A DNA stretch of 64,000 nucleotides from Candidatus Dechloromonas phosphorivorans (GTDB lineage Bacteria > Pseudomonadota > Gammaproteobacteria > Burkholderiales > Rhodocyclaceae): positions 152,001 to 216,000 of the forward strand of contig JADKIP010000013.1 of assembly GCA_016721185.1 (NCBI GenBank), written 5' to 3'. Positions within the stretch are counted from its first letter, which is position 1. Each line of letters starts with the position of its first letter. Positions 31,682 through 40,641 of this stretch are shown here, one piece after another. The notes below the pieces were generated by a model, which was not told the origin of the DNA, ran no database searches, and saw nothing but the letters and a program-made list of their open reading frames with translations. The position numbers and the translations under genes were made by a program.

Positions 31682-31909
31682 ATGGAATTTGATCGCGATC
31701 TCGACGTAAAGGGACTGAACTGTCCGCTGCCCATCCTCCGTACCAAGAAGACATTGGCTGAAATGGAAACTGGCCAGATCTTGCGCGTGCAGGCGACCGA
31801 CTCCGGCTCGTTGAAAGATTTTCCGGCTTTTGCCAAACAGACCGGGAATGAGCTGGTCGGGCAAAAAGAAGAAAACCGCGTCTTCGAGTTTTTCCTGAAG
31901 CGCAAATAA
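31682..31909 (+). CDS. tusA: Sulfur carrier protein TusA
   Basis: 75-residue TusA/SirA family protein with the sulfur-accepting cysteine in the motif GLNCPLPILRTKK (CPxP). TusA passes sulfur for tRNA thiolation and other pathways. The N-terminus EFDRDLDVKG is typical. Its TAA (31907-31909) overlaps the region where pabB coding sequence begins. Confidence 0.93.
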   Translation: MEFDRDLDVKGLNCPLPILRTKKTLAEMETGQILRVQATDSGSLKDFPAFAKQTGNELVGQKEENRVFEFFLKRK

Positions 31910-33687
31910 ACCCCACGTTTTACGCATTCCTTGAAGATCGGCGGGCGCCTGCAGGCGAACCCGCCGCTTGGCTTTTTGAGCGGCTGATTGACTGTCTGGT
32001 CGTTTGGGATGCGCTGACCCTGGCCGAAACGCTGGCCCGCCTCAAAGCCGAGCCCGGCTGGGCGATTGCCGCGCTGGATTACGAGTTGGGTTACCTGCTT
32101 GAACCCAAGGCGGCCCCCGTAGGCTGGCAGCCTTCAGCGGCTCAACCATTGGCGCGCTTCTGGCGCTTCGCTGATTGTTCGCCCTTGACTGCGGACGCGG
32201 CCGAAAACTGGCTGGCCGGGCAGGTGAGCGATGCGGCGGCGGGTGTCGGCGGATTGCAGCCGCTAATTTCAGAAAATCAGCACCTTGCTGCGGTCAACCG
32301 GATAAAACAGCTGATTTCCGAGGGTGATTGCTATCAGGTTAACCTGACCTTTTCCGTCGAGTTTGAATGGTTCGGGGCGCCGCTTGATCTCTATGCCCGT
32401 TTGCGCCAGCGCCAACCGGTGCGCTTCGGTGGCTTTGTCGGCGATGCCCGGCAGGGGCTGGTTTCACTCTCGCCGGAGTTGTTCCTCGAACGCACCGCGG
32501 ATCGGCTGCGCACCCGGCCGATGAAGGGAACCTTACCCCGCCACTTGCCGCCGGCGCAGTTGCGGGCCTCCGAAAAAGATCAGGCCGAAAACCTGATGAT
32601 TGTCGATCTGCTGCGGAACGATCTCGGGCGCATTGCCGAGAATGGCAGTGTTGTGGTCGATCAGCTATTCGAGATCGAGGATTACCCGACGGTCTGGCAG
32701 ATGGTGTCGGCAGTCTCGGCGCGGATTGGCAGGCGTGATTTTGCCGATGTTTTGGCGGCGCTTTTCCCCTGTGGCTCAATCACCGGGGCACCCAAAATAC
32801 GCGCCATGCAGATTGCGGCTGAACTAGAAAATTCGCCGCGCGGCATTTACACCGGCGCCCTCGGTTGGCTCGCCCCGAATGGTGATTTTCGGCTCAATGT
32901 GGCGATTCGTACGCTGGAACTTAAGGCCGACCAGTCAGGTAAATTGGGAATATTGGGTATTGGCAGTGGCATTGTGGCGGACTCGCAGCCGGATGCTGAA
33001 TGGCAGGAGTGCCTGCTCAAAGCCCGTTTTCTGAGCGATTGCGATCCGGGCCTGAAATTGATTGAAACCCTGCGCCGTGAAAACGGCCAATACCCGCGCC
33101 TGGCCGGGCATCTGGCGCGCTTGCAGCATTCGGCGGCATGGTTTGGTTTTGCCTTGGATGAGGCGGTGGTTCGGCGGCAGCTTGCGGCGCAACCGCTGGC
33201 GGGCAATTGGCGGGTTCGGCTAACCCTTGCCAAGTCCGGGGCGATTGAAGTGCAGGCGTTTGAATTGCCGGAAGAACCGGCCTGCCGACGTTACGCCCAA
33301 ATGGCTACGGAACGAATCGACTCGACGGACCCGCTGCGCCGCCATAAAACCACCGAGCGCCGCCTCTACGACGCGGCTTTGCATCAACTGCCCGCTGATG
33401 CCTCAATCTTCGATGTAATTTTCCTGAACGAGCGTGGCGAAGTGGCCGAAGGTGCACGCAGCAATATTTTTGTCGAGCGCGCTGGCCGGTTGCTGACGCC
33501 GCCACTGGCTAGCGGTTGCCTGCCCGGCGTGTTGCGGGCCGAGTTGCTCGCGAGTGGCGATGCGATTGAGGCAGTTTTGCAACCGGCGGATCTGCAAGCA
33601 GGTTTCTGCTTGGGTAACGCGCTGCGGGGTCTGATTCGGGTTGAGCTACTAGATGGCGCTTTAAAGTCCGATACAAAAACGGCCTGA
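31906..33687 (+). CDS. pabB: Aminodeoxychorismate synthase component I fused to aminodeoxychorismate lyase (PabB-PabC)
   Basis: Makes 4-amino-4-deoxychorismate and then 4-aminobenzoate for folate. The N-terminal PabB part has SEGDCYQVNLTF, MKGTLPRH and the chorismate-binding CGSITGAPKIRAM region. The C-terminal part (LKLIETLRRENGQYPRL to the end) is a class IV aminotransferase-type PabC with PLP lysine in RRHKTTERRLYD. The first usual start codon in frame is TTG 32086, but clearly homologous N-terminal sequence (FYAFLEDRRAPAGEPA and ALDYELGYLLEP) lies upstream of it. So the start must be near ATA 31906 or another rare codon. An exact dispersed 13-mer is at 32286. Confidence 0.85.
   Translation: MNPTFYAFLEDRRAPAGEPAAWLFERLIDCLVVWDALTLAETLARLKAEPGWAIAALDYELGYLLEPKAAPVGWQPSAAQPLARFWRFADCSPLTADAAENWLAGQVSDAAAGVGGLQPLISENQHLAAVNRIKQLISEGDCYQVNLTFSVEFEWFGAPLDLYARLRQRQPVRFGGFVGDARQGLVSLSPELFLERTADRLRTRPMKGTLPRHLPPAQLRASEKDQAENLMIVDLLRNDLGRIAENGSVVVDQLFEIEDYPTVWQMVSAVSARIGRRDFADVLAALFPCGSITGAPKIRAMQIAAELENSPRGIYTGALGWLAPNGDFRLNVAIRTLELKADQSGKLGILGIGSGIVADSQPDAEWQECLLKARFLSDCDPGLKLIETLRRENGQYPRLAGHLARLQHSAAWFGFALDEAVVRRQLAAQPLAGNWRVRLTLAKSGAIEVQAFELPEEPACRRYAQMATERIDSTDPLRRHKTTERRLYDAALHQLPADASIFDVIFLNERGEVAEGARSNIFVERAGRLLTPPLASGCLPGVLRAELLASGDAIEAVLQPADLQAGFCLGNALRGLIRVELLDGALKSDTKTA
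32286..32298 (+). repeat. Dispersed 13-mer, exact copy
   Basis: TGCTGCGGTCAAC inside pabB, read as AAVN, followed by CGGATAAAA. Confidence 0.8.
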
Positions 33688-33706
33688 AAATTAGCATTTT
33701 CAGGCC
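33681..33706. terminator. Bidirectional terminator between pabB and the 33738 gene
   Basis: GGCCTGAAAA-TTAGCA-TTTTCAGGCC, a 10-bp perfect stem that includes the pabB stop. Read on the - strand it is followed by GTTTTTG, so it mainly serves the membrane protein gene, but it can also act for pabB. Confidence 0.8.
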
Positions 33707-33719
33707 GTTGACCGCAGCA
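33707..33719 (-). repeat. Dispersed 13-mer, exact copy
   Basis: TGCTGCGGTCAAC on the - strand, intergenic, directly abutting the terminator stem. Confidence 0.8.
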
Positions 33720-33737
33720 ATGCGTCTCAGGCTGCGA

Positions 33738-34214
33738 TCAGCTGCGTAGTTTGCGCAGATAAAGGCCAATCAGCGAGAAGAGGCCGGCGGCCATGCCGAA
33801 GTAGAGCGCCTTGGCGCCGACATCCTGATATTCGACAAGCACCGGTGTCTCATTTTCCACGGTGTAACGAATCGTCGTCTGGAAGTGCCAGGATGAGGCT
33901 TTGACTTCGATGACGCCATCCGTCTTCTTCCACTTGAGCCAGTTCATTTCTTCCATCACATCGCCAGCATCGGTCGGGATGACGAGCGTACTGAACAACC
34001 CTTGGCTCTTGGCTTCAGCCAGTTGCCCGTAAGGAATGCCGCAGATTTCGCCATCCTTGCAAACAGCGGCCACCCTGAACTCCGGCTTCCAGACCGAGGT
34101 TTTATCCCACGGCCAGGTGATGATGAAGGCGACGGTCCAGACCCAGACCAAGGCACAGAAAATCATCATCGCGAGAAAGATTTTGGCAAACATGCCGCGT
34201 TTGTCGAGAGACAT
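33738..34214 (-). CDS. Hypothetical membrane protein with two transmembrane segments
   Basis: 158 residues. An N-terminal membrane segment (about 10-33, FLAMMIFCALVWVWTVAFII) and a C-terminal one (about 133-152, ALYFGMAAGLFSLIGLYL) flank a roughly 100-residue soluble domain with two cysteines (CKDGEIC), probably periplasmic. I do not recognise the family. It lies 13 bases behind valS on the same strand and may be cotranscribed. Confidence 0.7.
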   Translation of the reverse strand: MSLDKRGMFAKIFLAMMIFCALVWVWTVAFIITWPWDKTSVWKPEFRVAAVCKDGEICGIPYGQLAEAKSQGLFSTLVIPTDAGDVMEEMNWLKWKKTDGVIEVKASSWHFQTTIRYTVENETPVLVEYQDVGAKALYFGMAAGLFSLIGLYLRKLRS

Positions 34215-34227
34215 TTATTTCCTTTGT

Positions 34228-37068
34228 TTAGCCAAGTTTGGCGAGTTGGGGTTTGAGCTTTTCCAGCGTTGCCGTGAAATCAGCAACCCGTTGTTTTTCC
34301 TGATCGACCACGGCAGCCGGGGCGCGGGCGACAAAACCTTCATTGGAAAGCTTGTTCTGGGCGATCGAAATCTGCTTTTCCAGTTTTTCGATTTCCTTGG
34401 CCAGACGCTCGCGTTCCGCTGCGGGATCGACTTCCACCTTGAGCATCAGGCGGGTTTCACCGACGACCGCAACCGGCGACATTTCGTCGACCGGCATCTC
34501 ATCAACGATCTGTACCTCGGAAAGCTTGGCCAGCGCTTGCAGGATGGGGGCGAAGGCGGCGATGTCGGCACCGCCGCCAGCGACGATGAGCGGCATGCGC
34601 TGGGCGGGTGAGAGATTCATCTCGCCACGCAAATTGCGGCAGGCGTAAGCCAGCGCTTTCAGGTGTTCAACCTTGCCTTCGGCGGCTTCGTCAATCCGTG
34701 ACAGATCGGTCCGCGGGTAAGCGGCGAGCATGATCGAGTCGTGCGTCTTGCGGCCGGCAATCGGCGCCACCGTCTGCCACAGTTCTTCGGTGATGAACGG
34801 GATCAACGGATGGGCCAGGCGCAAGACGGCTTCCAGCGTCCGGATCAGCGTCCGGCGGGCACCGCGTTGCTGGGCGTCATCGCCGGTCTGAATCTCGACC
34901 TTGGCAATTTCCAGATACCAGTCGCAGAACTCGTCCCAGACGAATTTGTAGATGGCCTGCGCCGCGAGGTCAAAACGGTAGTCGGTGAAATGCTGCTCGA
35001 CTTCCTGCTCGACACGTTGCAACTGGCTGACGATCCAGCGGTCGGCAAAACTGAATTTGAGCCTCTTTTCACCGTCGACCGTACATGCCCCATCGGCGCC
35101 TTGCTGGTGATCCAGCGCCAGATCGTGGCCCTCGACATTCATCAGCACGAAGCGGGTGGCGTTCCACAGCTTGTTGCAGAAATTGCGGTAGCCATCGCAG
35201 CGATTCAGGTCGAACTTGATGTCGCGGCCCGGTGAGGCGAGGCTGGCGAAAGTGAAGCGCAGCGCATCGGTGCCGAAAGCCGGGATGCCTTCCGGGAATT
35301 CCTTCTTCGTCTTCTTGGCGATGCTTTCGGCCTGCTTCGGATTCATCAGGCCGGTGGTGCGCTTCTCGATCAGCGCCTCAAGGCCGATGCCGTCGATCAG
35401 GTCGATCGGGTCGAGCACGTTGCCCTTCGACTTGGACATCTTCTGGCCTTCGCCATCGCGGATCAGGCCGTGCACATAAACGTGCTTGAACGGGATCTTG
35501 CCGGTGATGTGCTTGGTCATCATCACCATCCGGGCAACCCAGAAGAAAATGATGTCGAAGCCGGTGACCAGCACGGAAGAGGGCAGGTATTGCTGGAGCA
35601 GCGGGTTGGCGGCATCGATCGCCTCGTCACCGGTCCAGTCCAGCGTCGAGAACGGCCACAGGGCGCTTGAATACCAGGTATCGAGGACATCCTCGTCACG
35701 CTTCAGCGCGCCGGTGTAGCCCGTCTTGGCAGCTTCTGCCCTGGCTTCTTCCTCGCTTTGGGCAACGAAAATTTCGCCGTTGTCACCGTACCAGGCCGGA
35801 ATCTGGTGGCCCCACCAGAGTTGGCGGGAAATACACCAGTCCTGGATGTTGTTCAGCCACTGGTTGTAGGTGTTGACCCAGTTTTCCGGGTAGAACTTGA
35901 TCTCGCCGGAATGGACAACTTCCAGCGCTTTTTCGGTGATCGACTTGCCATCCTCGCCCGGCTTGGACATCGCGACAAACCACTGGTCGGTGAGCATCGG
36001 CTCGATCACGACATTGGTCCGGTCGCCACGCGGCACCTTGAGTTTGTGCTTGTCGGTCTTTTCCAGGATGCCGAGAGTTTCGAGGTCGGCAACGATAGCC
36101 TTGCGGGCATCGAAGCGATCGAGTCCGCGGTATTTTTCCGGGGCGTTTTCGTTGATCTTCGCATCCAGCGTCAGGATGGAGATCATCGGCAGGCCGTGGC
36201 GCTGGCCAACCGCGTAGTCGTTGAAGTCATGGGCCGGCGTGACTTTGACGCAGCCGGTGCCGAATTCGAGATCGACGTAGCTGTCGGCAATGATCGGAAT
36301 TTCGCGATCAGTCAGCGGCAGTTTCACCATCTGGCCGATCATGTGTTTGTAGCGTTCGTCTTCCGGATGCACCATCACGGCGGTGTCGCCAAGCATGGTT
36401 TCCGGCCGGGTCGTGGCGACGACCAGGCTACCGCTGCCATCGGCCAGCGGGTAGCGGATGTGCCACATGAAGCCGTCTTCTTCTTCCTGCACGACTTCGA
36501 GGTCGGAAACAGCGGTATTCAGCTTCGGGTCCCAGTTCACCAGGCGCTTGCCACGGTAAATCAGGCCTTCGTTGTAGAGGCGGACGAAGGTTTCGGTGAC
36601 GATCTTGTTGAGGCCGGCGTCCATCGTGAAACGCTCGCGCTGCCAGTCCGGGCTGGTGCCCATCCGGCGCATCTGGCGGGTAATCGTGCCGCCGGAGTAT
36701 TCCTTCCATTCCCAGACTTTTTCCAGGAATTTCTCGCGGCCGAGGTCGTGACGGGAAATGCCCTGCGCATCCAGTTGGCGCTCAACGACGATCTGCGTCG
36801 CGATGCCGGCGTGGTCGGTGCCCGGCTGCCAAAGGGTGTTGTGGCCACGCATCCGGTAATAGCGGGTGAGTGCGTCCATCAGCGTCTGGTTGAAGCCGTG
36901 CCCCATGTGCAGCGTGCCGGTGACATTGGGCGGCGGCAGCAGAATGCAGAAGTTCTCTTCAGGGAGTTTGCTGCGGTCAACACCCGCAGCGAAGTAATTT
37001 TGGGCTTCCCACTCGGGGTACCAGCGGCGTTCAATATCGGCTGGTTCGAAAGCTTTGGCGAGTTCCAT
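34228..37068 (-). CDS. valS: Valyl-tRNA synthetase
   Basis: Class I aminoacyl-tRNA synthetase that charges tRNA-Val. ATG 37068 gives MELAKAFEPADIERRWYPEW, the usual N-terminus; an upstream start would add 17 residues. The HIGH signature is NVTGTLHMGHGFNQT and the KMSKS signature is GQKMSKSKGN. The editing domain lies between them, and the C-terminal coiled coil (EKLEKQISIAQNKL) is present. Total 946 residues, normal for the family. The dispersed 13-mer lies near the N-terminus at 36969. Confidence 0.98.
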   Translation of the reverse strand: MELAKAFEPADIERRWYPEWEAQNYFAAGVDRSKLPEENFCILLPPPNVTGTLHMGHGFNQTLMDALTRYYRMRGHNTLWQPGTDHAGIATQIVVERQLDAQGISRHDLGREKFLEKVWEWKEYSGGTITRQMRRMGTSPDWQRERFTMDAGLNKIVTETFVRLYNEGLIYRGKRLVNWDPKLNTAVSDLEVVQEEEDGFMWHIRYPLADGSGSLVVATTRPETMLGDTAVMVHPEDERYKHMIGQMVKLPLTDREIPIIADSYVDLEFGTGCVKVTPAHDFNDYAVGQRHGLPMISILTLDAKINENAPEKYRGLDRFDARKAIVADLETLGILEKTDKHKLKVPRGDRTNVVIEPMLTDQWFVAMSKPGEDGKSITEKALEVVHSGEIKFYPENWVNTYNQWLNNIQDWCISRQLWWGHQIPAWYGDNGEIFVAQSEEEARAEAAKTGYTGALKRDEDVLDTWYSSALWPFSTLDWTGDEAIDAANPLLQQYLPSSVLVTGFDIIFFWVARMVMMTKHITGKIPFKHVYVHGLIRDGEGQKMSKSKGNVLDPIDLIDGIGLEALIEKRTTGLMNPKQAESIAKKTKKEFPEGIPAFGTDALRFTFASLASPGRDIKFDLNRCDGYRNFCNKLWNATRFVLMNVEGHDLALDHQQGADGACTVDGEKRLKFSFADRWIVSQLQRVEQEVEQHFTDYRFDLAAQAIYKFVWDEFCDWYLEIAKVEIQTGDDAQQRGARRTLIRTLEAVLRLAHPLIPFITEELWQTVAPIAGRKTHDSIMLAAYPRTDLSRIDEAAEGKVEHLKALAYACRNLRGEMNLSPAQRMPLIVAGGGADIAAFAPILQALAKLSEVQIVDEMPVDEMSPVAVVGETRLMLKVEVDPAAERERLAKEIEKLEKQISIAQNKLSNEGFVARAPAAVVDQEKQRVADFTATLEKLKPQLAKLG
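36969..36981 (+). repeat. Dispersed 13-mer, exact copy
   Basis: TGCTGCGGTCAAC on the + strand, antisense within valS, where the gene reads VDRS. Confidence 0.8.
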
Positions 37069-37173
37069 GTGCTTGGACTTAAACGGAAAACCGCGAATTA
37101 TACCGGCTTCAAGCGCCATCTCCGGCGCTCATTCACGTGATTGCCCTTGCCATCCGGCGGGCGGTTCGCGTTT

Positions 37174-37563
37174 TCAGTCTCGGGAAGTCAGCGCGGAAAT
37201 CATTTCCTGTTCGGCCAGAAAATCGCGGAGGGTTGATTCGATGATGCGCGGCAATTCTGCGGTGATGCGCTGTTGGACACGGTGGGCCAATTCATGGGCC
37301 AAAGTCTCGCGCATCGCAGAATCGAAAACCGCATTATTTAGAACAGTTGGTTCGGGGATCGCCTGATTGCTCTCGACCGGGGATTCCATGATCGAGTCAT
37401 CGCCGTGCTCGACGAGTTGCATCGGTACTTCGGCGTCAATCAGGACCGGAATGTCGTCTTCGTCGTCGATGGCGTCGGTCAACACCGGAACACCGTCGAA
37501 TTCGTTGGCTTGGCGCCGGCGCTGCATCAGCGCATCGGCACGAGCGAGAATGGGGCTTGGCAC
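37174..37563 (-). CDS. Hypothetical protein adjacent to holC
   Basis: 129 residues. The N-terminus is basic (ILARADALMQRRRQ), the middle acidic (DAIDDEDDIPVLIDAEVP), and the C-terminus amphipathic helical (LAHELAHRVQQRITAELPRIIESTLRDFLAEQ). HELAH resembles a zinc-protease motif, but the context is a plain helix without other protease features. The GTG start is eight bases behind holC. Similar small genes beside holC occur in betaproteobacteria; function unknown. Confidence 0.65.
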   Translation of the reverse strand: MPSPILARADALMQRRRQANEFDGVPVLTDAIDDEDDIPVLIDAEVPMQLVEHGDDSIMESPVESNQAIPEPTVLNNAVFDSAMRETLAHELAHRVQQRITAELPRIIESTLRDFLAEQEMISALTSRD

Positions 37564-37571
37564 TGGGTTTC

Positions 37572-37994
37572 TTATCGCTCGCTGAGGTCGAAGTAACGAA
37601 CCTCGTAGCCGCGATCCTTGTAAAACTTGACGCGATCACGGGCCGCGGCGCGTTCGTCATCGGCCTGGCCAACTACTTCGATCAGGCTTTGGAAACGGGA
37701 AAAACCAGGGGGCACGATTTGGCTGAGATTCATCAGCCTTTCATCTTGCGGCAAGGTTTCCAGAGAGTCGGTGATCAAAATGGGAGTTTCAGCGGCAAGC
37801 GGCGAGTCAGCCCGACAATGCGGCACGAAACTGAGTGCCGGCTGAGTCCAAAGCATGCGGTCGACGCTGTTTGCGATCTCTTTTTCCGGGGCAAAAACCA
37901 GCATGGGCTTTTTCTTGGCATAAGCGCCGCTGAGCAATGCGCAGGCGGCGGCGATCTTGTCCGCCGCCCCGTGATAGAAAAAAACCTGGGTCAA
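37572..37994 (-). CDS. holC: DNA polymerase III subunit chi
   Basis: Chi of the clamp-loader complex, which links the holoenzyme to single-strand binding protein. 140 residues from TTG 37994, which overlaps the pepA stop (TTGA) and gives MTQVFFYHGAADKIAAACAL, the normal N-terminus. Later motifs are KPMLVFAPEKEIANSVDRML, the WTQPALSFVPHC stretch and the ending GYEVRYFDLS. The longer in-frame reading to 38231 is pepA antisystem noise and is not used. Confidence 0.9.
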   Translation of the reverse strand: MTQVFFYHGAADKIAAACALLSGAYAKKKPMLVFAPEKEIANSVDRMLWTQPALSFVPHCRADSPLAAETPILITDSLETLPQDERLMNLSQIVPPGFSRFQSLIEVVGQADDERAAARDRVKFYKDRGYEVRYFDLSER

Positions 37995-39487
37995 CTCAGT
38001 TTTCCGGCGCGCTGCATCAGGTAATGGGTGAGCAGGGGAACGGGGCGGCCCGTGGCGCCTTTTTCTGCACCCGATTTCCAGGCGGTGCCGGCAATGTCGA
38101 GGTGCGCCCAGTCGTATTTCTTGGTGAAGCGCGACAGGAAACAGGCTGCCGTGATCGCGCCGCCCCAACGGCCGCCGATGTTGCCCATGTCGGCAAACGG
38201 ACTTTTGAGCAGTTCCTGATAGTCGTCCCACAGCGGCATGTGCCAGGCGCGGTCGTGGGCTTCGTTACCGGCATCGAGAAGCTCGTGGGCCAGGCTGTCC
38301 TTGTTGGCAAACAGGCCGCTGGCGACACCGCCAAGCGCTACGACACAGGCGCCGGTCAGGGTGGCGACGTCGATCACGGTATCCGGCTCGAAGCGTTCGG
38401 CGTAGGTCAATGCATCGCACAGAATCAGGCGGCCTTCGGCGTCGGTATTGAGAATTTCAATCGTCTGGCCAGACATTGAGGTGACGATGTCGCCAGGGCG
38501 CGAGGCATTGCCACCGGGCATGTTTTCGGTGGCCGGAACGATTACGGTCAGATTGATCGGCAACTGCATCCGGGCAACGGCCTGCATGGTGCCCAGAACG
38601 CCGGCTGCGCCACACATGTCGTACTTCATCTCGTCCATTTCGGCGGCGGGCTTCAAGGAAATGCCGCCGGTATCGAAAGTAACCCCTTTGCCGACCAGGA
38701 CGATTGGCTTCTCGCTGGCCTTGGCACCCTTGTAGCTGAGCACGATCAGCTTGGGCGGTTGATGCGCGCCACGGGCGACCGAGAGCAGGGAATGCATGCC
38801 GAGTTTTTCCATGTCGGCAGTGTCAAGAATTTCGCAGCCCAGCTTGAACTCGGCGGCCATCGCCTGTGCCTGCTCGGCGAGATAGCTCGGGTGGCAAATG
38901 TTGGGCGGCAAGTTGCCGAGTGTTTTTGCCAGCGCCATGCCTTGAGCGATGGCGATACCCTGATTGAGCGCCTCTTCGGAGAGTGCCAGCTCATTGCGCC
39001 GTTCGACACCGAGTGTCAGCTTGCGCAATGGACGGCGAACTTCATCCTTCTTGCTCTTGAATTGATCAAATTTGTAAGTTGCATCCAGCGCGATCATTGC
39101 GGTTTGACGAATACGCCAGGCGACACTGCGTTTTTTGACGGCCAGTTCAGTCAGAAAAATGGAGGCATCGAAGGCGCCTGTTTCATTGAGCGTTTTGACC
39201 GCAGTTCGCACCGCATTACAGAATTCCTTCTCGCGGAAATCCTTTTCCTTGCCGAGACCGACCAGCAAGACGCGTTCGCTCAAGGTGCCGGGTACCTTTT
39301 GCAGCAGTAGCGTGGTTCCCGCCTTGCCTTCCATGTCGCCACGGCGAACGATCTCGGAGATATAACCGTCGGACGCGTTATCGAGCAATTCGGCGGGAAG
39401 GGTGAGTTTCCTCGATTCGAAGACACCGGCCACAACGCAAGCGCTACGCTGCTTTTCCGGGCTACCACTTTTTATGCTAAATTCCAC
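37991..39487 (-). CDS. pepA: Leucyl aminopeptidase PepA
   Basis: M17 cytosolic aminopeptidase of 498 residues with two metal ions. The family signature NTDAEGRLILCDAL and the metal-binding region VGKGVTFDTGGISLKP are present. PepA can also bind DNA in some bacteria. It is translationally coupled to holC and lies back to back with lptF, with a 71-bp intergenic region. The 10-base core of the dispersed motif is inside it at 39195. Confidence 0.97.
   Translation of the reverse strand: MEFSIKSGSPEKQRSACVVAGVFESRKLTLPAELLDNASDGYISEIVRRGDMEGKAGTTLLLQKVPGTLSERVLLVGLGKEKDFREKEFCNAVRTAVKTLNETGAFDASIFLTELAVKKRSVAWRIRQTAMIALDATYKFDQFKSKKDEVRRPLRKLTLGVERRNELALSEEALNQGIAIAQGMALAKTLGNLPPNICHPSYLAEQAQAMAAEFKLGCEILDTADMEKLGMHSLLSVARGAHQPPKLIVLSYKGAKASEKPIVLVGKGVTFDTGGISLKPAAEMDEMKYDMCGAAGVLGTMQAVARMQLPINLTVIVPATENMPGGNASRPGDIVTSMSGQTIEILNTDAEGRLILCDALTYAERFEPDTVIDVATLTGACVVALGGVASGLFANKDSLAHELLDAGNEAHDRAWHMPLWDDYQELLKSPFADMGNIGGRWGGAITAACFLSRFTKKYDWAHLDIAGTAWKSGAEKGATGRPVPLLTHYLMQRAGKLS
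39195..39204 (-). repeat. Dispersed motif, 10-base core
   Basis: CTGCGGTCAA on the - strand within pepA; the flanks differ from the 13-mer. Confidence 0.55.
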
Positions 39488-39558
39488 AGGCTGCTCCTGA
39501 TCAAGGAAATATCGGTGTTTGAGGGATTATCCTCGTATTTTTTCGGTTTCGTCAAAGC

Positions 39559-40641
39559 ATGATATTCGACCGCGCCGCCCGGCGCGAATTTGCTCAGGCA
39601 GCTGCCGGCATCAGTGTCGTGCTACTGGCCATCCTGACCTCCAGTCAATTGATTCGGTTGCTGAAAGAAGCCGCCGGCGGACGCATTGCGCCCGAAGCCG
39701 TGGCTTCTATGCTGGGGTTTTCGGCCCTCAATTTCATGCCGATTTTGCTCTCCTTGACGCTTTTCGTATCGGTATTGCTCAGTTTGTCGCGGGCCTACCG
39801 CGACTCTGAAATGGTGGTCTGGTTTTCCTGCGGACGCCCGCTGACCGACTGGTTGCGTCCCGTCCTGAAGTTTGCCTTGCCCATTGTTCTGGCGATTGCC
39901 GTTCTCTCCAGTTTTCTCTCGCCTTGGGCGAATCAAAGCCGGGCTGAATACAAGCAGAAGCTTTCGGCGCGTAGCGAGCTTTCCCAGATATCGCCCGGCG
40001 TTTTCCGGGAAACCAAAAAAGGGGAGCGGGTATTTTTCGTTGAGGCAATGGCTGATGACGCGAGTCAGGTTGCCAATGTTTTCCTTGCCTCGATGCAAGA
40101 AGGGCAATTAGGGGTCGTGATGTCCAATTCCGGCCATCAGGAGATTGCCGAGAACGGCGACCGCTTTATTGTGCTGGAGCGTGGTCGGCGCTACGAAGTT
40201 GAGCCCGGAACGCCGCAGTTCAAGGTAATGGAGTTCGAGCGCTATCGAGTGCGGGTCGAGAATGCTTCGGTCGAGCCGACCGAAAGTTCTCCCCGTGGTT
40301 TGCCTATCCATGAGTTGATCCAGGATTCAAGCAACAAGGCGCGCGGCGAGTTGCTGTGGCGTATCGGCATGCCGGTGTCCGCGCTGATCCTCGCCTTGCT
40401 GGCGATTCCGCTTTCCTACGTTAACCCGCGCGCCGGGCGTTCGGCCAACATGCTGATCGCCGTACTGATTTACGCGATTTACAGCAATCTGATTTCAGTG
40501 GCTCAAGCCTGGGTGGCTCAAGGCAAGCTTTCATTCTGGATCGGGGTCTGGGCCGTGCATGCAATGATGCTGTTGCCGCTGATCTTTTTGTTTTACCGTC
40601 GTATTGCGATAAATATGCCCTGGCAGAGAAAGCAGTCATGA
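39559..40641 (+). CDS. lptF: LPS export permease LptF
   Basis: Inner-membrane permease of the LptB2FG transporter, which extracts lipopolysaccharide and feeds it to the periplasmic bridge. The 360-residue protein has six membrane segments, three before and three after a periplasmic beta-jellyroll domain (about 120-260). The N-terminus MIFDRAARREFAQAAAGI is typical. It overlaps lptG by four bases (ATGA). Confidence 0.95.
   Translation: MIFDRAARREFAQAAAGISVVLLAILTSSQLIRLLKEAAGGRIAPEAVASMLGFSALNFMPILLSLTLFVSVLLSLSRAYRDSEMVVWFSCGRPLTDWLRPVLKFALPIVLAIAVLSSFLSPWANQSRAEYKQKLSARSELSQISPGVFRETKKGERVFFVEAMADDASQVANVFLASMQEGQLGVVMSNSGHQEIAENGDRFIVLERGRRYEVEPGTPQFKVMEFERYRVRVENASVEPTESSPRGLPIHELIQDSSNKARGELLWRIGMPVSALILALLAIPLSYVNPRAGRSANMLIAVLIYAIYSNLISVAQAWVAQGKLSFWIGVWAVHAMMLLPLIFLFYRRIAINMPWQRKQS

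Noticed and set aside
35758..37140. A 460-codon + strand frame opposite valS
   Set aside because: It is the antisense shadow of valS, whose class signatures are unambiguous.
37174..37563. HELAH in the gene beside holC as a zinc protease
   Set aside because: The motif lies in a short, charged, helical protein with no room for a protease fold and no third ligand.
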